A DNA stretch of 64,000 bases from Chryseobacterium contaminans (lineage in GTDB: Bacteria; Bacteroidota; Bacteroidia; Flavobacteriales; Weeksellaceae): positions 1 to 64,000 of the forward strand of contig NZ_MAYF01000002.1 of the NCBI RefSeq assembly GCF_001684955.1. The letters run 5' to 3'. Both the position numbers and the translations under genes were made by a program. This document shows positions 28,001 to 33,850 of the stretch, one piece after another. The notes beneath the pieces are model-generated. The model made no database searches. It was not told the DNA's origin and saw only the letters and a list, made by a program, of their open reading frames with translations. Position 1 is the stretch's first letter. Every line of letters begins with the position of its first letter.

Positions 28001-28419
28001 TGCGCAGCCCATCTTACAGAGGAATGGAGCTTGACAGAGGAAGAAATTATACCAGAGAGATTTATGAAGCAGGAGGTTCATTGCCAGGCATTACAAGTCC
28101 GGATATGGATGCTAACCCGAATGGGTGGATGGCTAATAAATGGTTTGCAGGTAACCGTTCCAACACTTACGGATTGCTTGATGTATGGGCTAAAGAAATC
28201 AGTTACTTAAGGATCAGCAGTATCCGTCTGGGCTATACACTTCCGAAAGAGTTTACAGCTCCTATGGGAATCAGCAGTCTTAGACTGAGTGTGGAGGGAC
28301 GTAACCTGTTTGTATTCAGTAATGGATATAAAGGATATTTTGATCCGGAGACGTATGGTAATATTTATGCACAGCCTATTGCTAAATCGGTAACAGTAGG
28401 ATTTAATGTTTCTTTTTAA
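25087..28419 (+). CDS. SusC/RagA-like TonB-dependent receptor
   Basis: A 1110-residue outer-membrane importer. A signal peptide ('LLPLLAAQVALAQ') is followed by a CarboxypepD_reg-like β-domain (about 22-125) holding an unusual duplicated stretch ('TDLDGIIESVSVGTVADKDG', where one 'DxDGxF' turn is normal). Then come 'IQEVIITGYQ', the plug ('MLSGQIAGVVVTPETGSPGG', 'LKDAAATAIYGARAANGVI') and the barrel, ending 'SVTVGFNVSF'. Unlike the first SusC of the window it has the N-terminal extension. Linkage to a protease recalls the peptide importer RagAB of Porphyromonas, so peptides are the likely cargo. Confidence 0.92.
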   Translation: MKKTLILLPLLAAQVALAQEKKTITGKIEDGNTSSVIAGASVKIETQSVSTKTDLDGIIESVSVGTVADKDGKFILEIPVGTKSILVSFPGYESRIIQISEDKTNYIVRLAPEVSDKNKIQEVIITGYQKIEKRKQTSAVATVKMDNISQAGVASVDQMLSGQIAGVVVTPETGSPGGPAKIRIRGTASLSGPQDPLWVIDGLPLEGNDVPNFSDKDNIDQLQNFSIAGLNPNDIEDITILKDAAATAIYGARAANGVISITTKKGKKGTMRVNFSADTFVTARPDFEKLNLMNASEKVDLELMLAKRADLTYRADKGEVMRILTQNNQLNDFRNGGLDALTPTTRNQINALRNNTTDWGKLLYRNAINKQYGVSVSGGGENADYYFSLGYYDEEGTTIGTGFKRYNLTLKNNYKLSDKLTAGISVFGTQSEKESFMTDADAAASPINYSRNANPYMNPFNPDGSYRYDKDIDGFADTYVPFNFLEERQNTSYTLKNHSLKAILDLEYKVSKNLKFTSQLGIQYDTNKTEKYAGQETYFTRKMKEGTRYYKDGGYKYFLPAGDIKQNWDNDFFQYNWKLQGTYNTKINSVHEIDLMAGTEIRKTEDNTTLTRAFGYNKNTRTATPIAFPSSNFAAEKKYETYREMPPVENAYASMFATASYTYDQKYTFFGSVRYDGTNLFGVNKKYKYLPIWAVSGSWLVTKENFMQNITPVSNLRLRASYGLQGNIDRNTSPFFIGEYNYANILPGMREDVINVISPPNDKLRWEKTTNVNFGLDLGLFKNRINLTADIYSRKGTDMISMKETPLESGFEYTMMNWGSLTNKGFELALSTRNIDKENFKWSTTINFAHNKSNVLSEQPRDNALLPSREGLPVNALFALKTAGMDAYGNPMFWKGNEKVSAEEFFKLYDVYADFLPGQFVDTKLTNEELRNLFTYVGDRDPKFTGGIINNFKVKNFDLTISATFNFKQTVMRSPSYRGMELDRGRNYTREIYEAGGSLPGITSPDMDANPNGWMANKWFAGNRSNTYGLLDVWAKEISYLRISSIRLGYTLPKEFTAPMGISSLRLSVEGRNLFVFSNGYKGYFDPETYGNIYAQPIAKSVTVGFNVSF

Positions 28420-28430
28420 AACTTGAAAAA

Positions 28431-29750
28431 ATGAAAAAAATAACAACTATTATAGCATTAGCCGTTATCAGCTTTACCAGTGTGGGATGTGACAGATTTC
28501 TGGATATTCAGCCTGAGGGAAAAGTAATTCCTACCACTGTTGAAGATTACCGCAAAGTTCTTACTTCGGCATATGCAAAATACCCGGCTCATAAATCATT
28601 GTCAGTTCTTCGTACCGATGAGGTAATCATTAACGAAAATATCAGTGATTTCAATGTATACCGTGAAATTGCCATGTGGAAAGATACGAACAATGATTCC
28701 GCAACGGCAGAATTTCCGTGGGTGAGATTTTATTCAGTGATTTTTTATCTGAACCAGATCATCAATGAAGGAAGCAAAACAATGGCAGACTCTCCTGAAA
28801 AGAGACAGATTCTTGCAGAAGCCTATGCATTACGTGCTTATACCTATTTTGATATGGTTAACCTTTATGCAAAACCATACAACAGTGCTACAGCTTCTAC
28901 AGACAGAGGAGTTCCTATCAGCCTTGAAATGGATATCGAAGCAGTATTGAAGCCATCAAGCGTACAGGCGGTTTATGACCTTATTCATGCAGATATGAGC
29001 AAAGCAGAAGGTCTTATGGTAGAGCAGAAGCAGACTGCGGGAATCAATTACAGATTCTCTAAGATTGCATTAACAGCTTTACAGGCCAGAACAGCTCTTT
29101 ATCAGACCGATTGGAATAAAGCGTTGTACTATGCAGAGCAGGCATTAGCGATGAAAGGAGATTTGGTAGACCTGAATGCAAACAGTACACTTCCTCATCA
29201 TTACATGGCGGTAGAATCTATTATGGCATTGGATGATGTATTTGACAGTGCTGCACAGAACTTATCTTTTGCATCTCCTGAATTGATGTCAAAATTCAAT
29301 ACAACTACAGATAAAAGATTCAAACTCTATTTTGAAAAAAATGGAAGCCAGTATAAAATCATTAAGAAAGGAAGTTCAGAATTTAAAGTATCCTTCAGAA
29401 CAACAGAAATGTATTTCATAAAATCTGAAGCCCTTCTGAAACTGAACAGACTTGATGAAGCAAAAGAAACCTTATCTAAAGTTCTTAAAAACAGATATAC
29501 TCCGGAAGGATATACAGCAGTTCAGAACACGATAACATCAATGAATGCTGCAGACTTCATGAATTTCATCCTTGATGAAAGATCCAGAGAATTTGCTGTA
29601 GAAGGGCACAGATGGTTTGACTTGAGAAGAGCCAACCAGAAAGAAATTAAACATACCATTAATGGTAAGGACTATATTCTTCAGCAGAATGACCCAAGAT
29701 ATACAATAGAATATCCAATGAGTGCGAAGAAGAATAATCCTAATTTATAG
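28431..29750 (+). CDS. SusD/RagB-like surface lipoprotein
   Basis: A 439-residue lipoprotein with lipobox 'TSVGC' (Cys20), partner of the SusC ending 11 bases upstream. SusD signs are 'DRFLDIQPEGKVIPTTVEDY', 'AEAYALRAYTYFDMVNLYAK', 'TEMYFIKSEALLKLNRLDEA' and 'ILDERSREFAVEGHRWFDLR'. It is shorter than the first SusD (488 residues), closer to RagB-type proteins. A terminator follows at 29775, ending the three-gene operon. Confidence 0.92.
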   Translation: MKKITTIIALAVISFTSVGCDRFLDIQPEGKVIPTTVEDYRKVLTSAYAKYPAHKSLSVLRTDEVIINENISDFNVYREIAMWKDTNNDSATAEFPWVRFYSVIFYLNQIINEGSKTMADSPEKRQILAEAYALRAYTYFDMVNLYAKPYNSATASTDRGVPISLEMDIEAVLKPSSVQAVYDLIHADMSKAEGLMVEQKQTAGINYRFSKIALTALQARTALYQTDWNKALYYAEQALAMKGDLVDLNANSTLPHHYMAVESIMALDDVFDSAAQNLSFASPELMSKFNTTTDKRFKLYFEKNGSQYKIIKKGSSEFKVSFRTTEMYFIKSEALLKLNRLDEAKETLSKVLKNRYTPEGYTAVQNTITSMNAADFMNFILDERSREFAVEGHRWFDLRRANQKEIKHTINGKDYILQQNDPRYTIEYPMSAKKNNPNL

Positions 29751-29774
29751 AACACTTCATATTAACAACCCTTG

Positions 29775-29811
29775 AAACCGCTGGAATTTAACCGTTCTAG
29801 CGGTTTTTTTG
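29775..29811 (+). terminator. Terminator of the metalloprotease-SusCD operon
   Basis: A 12-bp stem with one G-U pair (aaaccgctggaa / ttctagcggttt), an 8-base loop and a T-run lie directly before the response-regulator promoter. Confidence 0.85.
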
Positions 29812-29819
29812 TACTTTTG
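29812..29819 (+). promoter_or_regulatory. -7 promoter box of the LytTR regulator gene
   Basis: TACTTTTG matches TAnnTTTG and ends 5 bases before the ATG. If it is used, the message would be nearly leaderless. Confidence 0.45.
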
Positions 29820-29824
29820 TATTT

Positions 29825-30589
29825 ATGAAAATTGCCATTATAGAAGATGAGCTGCTGGCTGTTAATTATCTGAAAGAACTTTTAGATAAACAGAGCATCA
29901 TTCCTGTTACGGAAATAGTAGTTCTTCGTTCCAAAAAACAGGCAATAGACTTTTTTGAAAATAATTCGGCCGATCTTATTTTTATGGATATTCATCTTGG
30001 TGACGGGATGAGCTTGGAGATTTTTGAGCAGGTAGAGCTTTTTACACCCATTATCTTTATTACGGCATTTGATGAGTATGCGATGCGGGTTTTCAAACAT
30101 TTTACAATAGATTATGTTCTGAAACCTTTTGAGGAGGAAGATTTTCATCAGGCATTACAGAAATTTGTTTCTATCCGGAATAATTTCGATCCCGAACCTT
30201 TATTGAAATCCATTTCCACCTTGCGTCAGGGAGAAGATACTGAGATGATGAAACGTTTTATGGTGAGAGAAGGCAATAAGCTGAGATCTGTAGATGAGCA
30301 GAATACAGCCTATTTCTTTGCTTCCGGAAAATATCTTTTCCTTACTACAATGGACAACCAGACTTATATTTATGACGATACCATCAAAGATATTATCCAG
30401 AAACTGAATCCTCAGGTTTTCTTTAAAGTGAACCGTAAGTTTATCATTAATAAAGAAGCGATTATAGAGATCATCAAACATTCAAGCCAAAAGGTAGAAT
30501 TGAAACTTTCTCCCAAACCCGAAGTAAGTGATGAGGTTTTCATAAGTAAAATGCAGATTACTGAGTGTCTGAACTGGCTGAAGAATTAA
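29825..30589 (+). CDS. LytTR family response regulator
   Basis: A 254-residue regulator with a CheY-like receiver (acidic pocket 'IIEDE', phosphoacceptor Asp55 in 'LIFMDIHLG', Lys in 'YVLKPF') and a C-terminal LytTR DNA-binding domain ('VFFKVNRKFIINKEAIIEI'). It is the natural partner of the LytS-like kinase at 20786. The two genes bracket the metalloprotease-SusC-SusD operon, whose promoter carries paired 9-bp direct repeats. Regulation of that operon by this protein is inferred from layout and repeat geometry. Confidence 0.92.
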   Translation: MKIAIIEDELLAVNYLKELLDKQSIIPVTEIVVLRSKKQAIDFFENNSADLIFMDIHLGDGMSLEIFEQVELFTPIIFITAFDEYAMRVFKHFTIDYVLKPFEEEDFHQALQKFVSIRNNFDPEPLLKSISTLRQGEDTEMMKRFMVREGNKLRSVDEQNTAYFFASGKYLFLTTMDNQTYIYDDTIKDIIQKLNPQVFFKVNRKFIINKEAIIEIIKHSSQKVELKLSPKPEVSDEVFISKMQITECLNWLKN

Positions 30590-30591
30590 GA

Positions 30592-31105
30592 AAAGCTGGA
30601 TGTTTGATGCTGGAAGAGGGAAATACTTGTAGTCATAATATCTGATTAATTTTTTTTAATTTATACTTTGTCATTCTGACGAAGGAAGAATCTAAATGTC
30701 ATTAATCCATTTTTTTACACTATTTTAAATTATTTCCTTGAATATTTTTTGTAATAACAACATAGGAATCACATAGCTTTATTAACGATGAATTTGCTTA
30801 TTGTATGTGGTAAATAATGCATTGTTATGCTTTTTTATCTCCCGCGGATAGCACAAATTTCGCAGATGTTTGCGGATAAGAAAATCAAAGATTTTCAAAA
30901 ACTTATGTGTACTTCTTATGAATTATTCTTTTAGCTTAAAATTACTTAAGTGTTTAAAATCTTTTGTGAATTTTGTGGTTATTTAAACCCTTGCACCTGA
31001 AAAAATCACCATCCAATACTTCATTTCCATCAAACAACAATAAGAGTTCACCTTACAACAATAACCTCCAGCATTCCTCTTCCAGCTTCTAATCTCTCTC
31101 TTCAT
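30592..31105. repeat. Composite of dispersed intergenic repeat fragments
   Basis: This 564-base gene-free gap has no credible reading frame but several recognisable motifs. They are 'aaagctggatgtttgatgct' at about 30594-30613; 'tcattctgacgaaggaagaa' at about 30671 (its core recurs at 9666-9680); a run 'cccgcggatagcacaaattt' through 'gcagatgtttgcggataag' at 30841-30879; 'ttttgtgaattttgtggtta' near 30961-30980; and 'cctccagcattcctcttcca' near 31066-31085. I recall such pieces as scattered intergenic repeats in Chryseobacterium-like genomes. Confidence 0.5.
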
Positions 31106-31153
31106 TTTTTTTCGTATTTTCCCACCTAAAACTTATTATTTAAAAACGGAACT

Positions 31154-32611
31154 ATGAAAATATACTTACTTCTTACCATAATGCTTTCCGGTACGGTATT
31201 TTCACAAAAGATACAGCTTAAAAAAGATAAAATCTTATTCAATGAAAAGGAGGTGGGAATCCTGAAATCACCTTACAGAGATCATTTTGAGTTCTATAAC
31301 CTGGTCAATGAAAAAATTTTTGATGCAGACCTTAAAGGCGTTACCTTGGCAAAAGATCAGTTTCTTTATTATCTGGATATGAAATCGGCAGACGGGAAAA
31401 CCACTCAGATTCCGTATGAAGTATTAATCACCTCTTTTAAACCGGACAGAATTGTAGCCCATCAGCTGGCAGTAAAATACCACCTTTTCAGTGAAAATGG
31501 ATTTGATAAAAATGAGGTGGAAAAATTTTTTGCCACACCAAGGGAAAACTTAGCAGATAAATACCTGAAAGCAAAAACCAACAGCATTGCCGAAGATAAT
31601 GAAAGAAAAAGCAGGCTTGATAATATCAGAAGTCTTTATAATCCAAGATTAGGATCAAAAGGGGAGATTTTGATTAATAATGGTTCCTATCCTGCTAAAA
31701 TAATTGGCTATGCCAAAGGGTATAATTGCGTTGGTTTCAGCAATGCCGGGCCATGCCTTGAAGTGACTGATCTGGATGGGATTAAAGTAGCCTCTATGTA
31801 TCAGACGCAGGGCATTAAGACCTATGCCGTAAGAACATTTGATCAGAATGAATTTACTTTTACGGCTACAAGACCTTATGCTCAATCGGATTATGCTTTC
31901 GTGAATGAATTTATCGCGAATCTTTTTATTCAGGGATATACGCTGGAACATCAGGCCTATTATAAAAATCAGGAACTGCAGCATGTAAAGGTTGCTGATG
32001 CTATTAATCGAAGCATTAATTTATATGATGTTCCGGGATATCTGGTAGAAAAATCAGGAAAGAAAACAGAAGGAAAGATCACTATCTGGTTTGAAATACT
32101 GGATACGGAAAGAACCGGCCAGAAACTTCCTGAAGGAGGTGCAGACTTCTTTGGGCAGCGCGTTACCCTTAAAAAACAATTACCGGGAATGAACAGTATG
32201 GCAACCAAGATCTATGATGCAGATTCCGGTGTGCATTTCTGTGTTTCTCCTAATGGAAATGAAGAATGTTACTATGGATTGGATGTAAAAGGAGAATTTA
32301 TGAAGAAAATGCAGAACTATGGAAGTTTGCATGGCAATAATTCTTATTTCTACAGGCTTATTGCGAAAGAAAATAAAATTATGCTGCTTCAGGATCCTGT
32401 AGAATTACAGAAATATGTTATCAAAACAGACCTTCAGCCTAAAGGGCAGATGCTTGATAACAGGTCCAACGATAAACTTTCAGAAAAGCTGGCAGAGTAT
32501 CTCAAAGATTGTAAAACGGTCTCCGATCAATTAAAAAAGGAAAGTCTTGATCTTAAAAATGAACAAAACCTGATCCAGATTATTTCTGATTACAGTAAGT
32601 GTAAGAAGTAA
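31154..32611 (+). CDS. Exported protein of unknown function
   Basis: A 485-residue protein with a signal peptide ('MKIYLLLTIMLSGTVFSQ') and no further membrane segment. I recognise no domain. The N-terminal third is β-rich ('KIQLKKDKILFNEKEVGILK'); the centre has an Asn/Gly-rich part with two cysteines ('GYNCVGFSNAGPCLEVTDLDG'); and 'VHFCVSPNGNEECYYGLDVK' adds two more, so disulfides are likely. The C-terminal 70 residues are helical and charged with further cysteines ('LAEYLKDCKTVSDQLKKES'). It is flanked by repeats and a terminator and stands alone. Confidence 0.75.
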   Translation: MKIYLLLTIMLSGTVFSQKIQLKKDKILFNEKEVGILKSPYRDHFEFYNLVNEKIFDADLKGVTLAKDQFLYYLDMKSADGKTTQIPYEVLITSFKPDRIVAHQLAVKYHLFSENGFDKNEVEKFFATPRENLADKYLKAKTNSIAEDNERKSRLDNIRSLYNPRLGSKGEILINNGSYPAKIIGYAKGYNCVGFSNAGPCLEVTDLDGIKVASMYQTQGIKTYAVRTFDQNEFTFTATRPYAQSDYAFVNEFIANLFIQGYTLEHQAYYKNQELQHVKVADAINRSINLYDVPGYLVEKSGKKTEGKITIWFEILDTERTGQKLPEGGADFFGQRVTLKKQLPGMNSMATKIYDADSGVHFCVSPNGNEECYYGLDVKGEFMKKMQNYGSLHGNNSYFYRLIAKENKIMLLQDPVELQKYVIKTDLQPKGQMLDNRSNDKLSEKLAEYLKDCKTVSDQLKKESLDLKNEQNLIQIISDYSKCKK

Positions 32612-32633
32612 TTAAATATCAATACAAAATAAT

Positions 32634-32671
32634 AAATCCGGCAATAGACCTCATTTTCTATTGTCGGATTT
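32634..32671 (+). terminator. Terminator after the unknown exported protein
   Basis: A 15-bp stem with one G-U pair (AAATCCGGCAATAGA / TCTATTGTCGGATTT) is followed by a T-rich stretch, 22 bases after the stop. Confidence 0.75.
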
Positions 32672-32772
32672 CTGTTTTTAATAATAGGACATAAGTTTCT
32701 AATTTTTGATTAATAGATAGTTTCAGTGAATACTGCTTCCGTGATGAAATTTTCCTGGAAAAAAATATAATG

Positions 32773-32806
32773 CGTCAAGTTTTGACGTTAGCGGGCTATA
32801 CTTTTG
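32773..32806 (+). promoter_or_regulatory. Palindrome plus -7 box, copy 1 of a duplicated promoter unit
   Basis: The palindrome CGTCAAgttTTGACG (32773-32787) is followed by 'ttagc' and the -7 box TACTTTTG (32799-32806). The palindrome start is exactly 26 bases before the box. The same unit with the same spacing recurs 168 bases downstream. Confidence 0.55.
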
Positions 32807-32832
32807 TTTCAGAATTAAAGAACAAACTATAA

Positions 32833-32901
32833 ATGATTGTAAACTTGCTTATCCTAATGATATTTACCATTTCTAAACTTAAAGTTTCAAACCAGTTGTA
32901 G
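32833..32901 (+). CDS. Possible 22-residue leader peptide
   Basis: A small frame starts at ATG 32833, 26 bases after promoter copy 1, and ends in TAG before copy 2. It encodes a hydrophobic peptide beginning 'MIVNLLILMIFTISKLK'. It could be a leader or small membrane peptide, or chance in AT-rich DNA. Confidence 0.2.
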   Translation: MIVNLLILMIFTISKLKVSNQL

Positions 32902-32940
32902 GAAACAATTACAATTTTTTTAATCATTTAATATAACACG

Positions 32941-32974
32941 TCAAGTTTTGGCGTTAGCCTGAAATAGCTTTGCT
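32941..32974 (+). promoter_or_regulatory. Palindrome plus -7 box, copy 2, in front of the M15 peptidase
   Basis: CGTCAAGTTTTGGCG (32941-32955), then 'ttagc' and the -7 box TAGCTTTG (32967-32974), again 26 bases from palindrome start to box. The box is 38 bases before the peptidase ATG. Confidence 0.6.
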
Positions 32975-33012
32975 AAAGAATCAAACACCAAATCACAAAA
33001 TAGTAATCATCC

Positions 33013-33519
33013 ATGGATAAACCAAGTGAAAACAGAATAAAAAAACTCCATCCATTGGTAAGGAAAGAAGTCACACAGATTGTAAAAGAATGTGATGAAG
33101 CCCTTACCGGGAGAGCAAAAGTAAGAATTACCCAAGGGCTTAGAACTTTCAAAGAACAAGATGAATTGTATGCACAAGGGAGAACAAAAGCCGGCAAAAA
33201 AGTCACCAATGCCAAAGCCGGACAAAGTATTCACAATTACGGATTAGCAGTAGATATTTGCCTGATTATCGACGGAAAAGCAGCAAGCTGGGACACTGCG
33301 AAAGACTGGGATAATGATGGCGTAGCAGACTGGTACGAATGTGTGAAAATCTTTGCCAGACACGGCTGGAGCTGGGGCGGAAACTGGAAAACCTTTAAAG
33401 ACCTGCCGCATTTTGAGCGAAGCTTCATCTGGAAAGCCGAACGAAAGGTCAAAGCAACCTGGAGAAACTTACAAAACTTACCAAAAGATAAAGACGGATA
33501 TGTAATTTTTACCAAATAA
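33013..33519 (+). CDS. M15 family peptidase, endolysin-like (L-alanyl-D-glutamate or D-Ala-D-Ala type)
   Basis: A 168-residue zinc peptidase that cuts peptidoglycan stem peptides. Zinc ligands are His74 and Asp81 in 'QSIHNYGLAVD' and His133 in 'DLPHFE'; 'ITQGLRTFKEQDELYAQGR' is the substrate-side signature. It has no signal peptide, like phage endolysins (T5 and A118 types) and unlike housekeeping carboxypeptidases. It is the first gene after a duplicated promoter and precedes 26 kb of large proteins that also lack signal peptides, so a role in releasing or anchoring those proteins is possible. No holin is recognised nearby. Confidence 0.88.
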   Translation: MDKPSENRIKKLHPLVRKEVTQIVKECDEALTGRAKVRITQGLRTFKEQDELYAQGRTKAGKKVTNAKAGQSIHNYGLAVDICLIIDGKAASWDTAKDWDNDGVADWYECVKIFARHGWSWGGNWKTFKDLPHFERSFIWKAERKVKATWRNLQNLPKDKDGYVIFTK

Positions 33520-33850
33520 TCCCGGGATTATTCACAGTGAAAATCAATACTACAATCAACCGGAAATGATTGTACAGGAAGGGTTTTGTCTTTTCCGGAA
33601 AAATAAAACCCTTCTTCCTTATTGAACAGTTGTTAAAATCTAAAAACTCTGAATAAAAAAATTATTGAAGCAGTTAAGATGCATGAAGAAAAATCATATC
33701 GAATTTTTAAGAAAAACACTCTTTAAAAAAATAACCGGGCTTACTATTCTTAAAGCCTTCAGTAACCTTAAGGGTTCGGAGTCCTTTTCAGTTTTATCAG
33801 ACTGATCATTACTACCGTCTTACCTTTTATTAACACCAAAAATCACAAAA
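33520..33850. other. Intergenic region with a hairpin, before the 725-aa gene
   Basis: About 330 bases without a gene. It holds a 10-bp perfect inverted repeat (GAAGGGTTTT at 33578-33587, AAAACCCTTC at 33605-33614) with a 17-base loop and no T-run. A near-palindrome 'aaccttaagggtt' follows at about 33766. No TAnnTTTG box was found, so the large genes may be read through from the peptidase promoter. Confidence 0.5.
33578..33614 (+). terminator. Hairpin, possible terminator or processing site
   Basis: A 10-bp perfect stem with a 17-base loop, followed by 'ttccttattg' rather than a T-run. It may terminate weakly, attenuate, or stabilise the message. Confidence 0.4.

Noticed and set aside
30839-30880. 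CRISPR-like repeats near 'cgcagatgtttgcggataag'
   Set aside because: Only partial, unevenly spaced similarities exist; there is no array with equal spacers and no cas gene.
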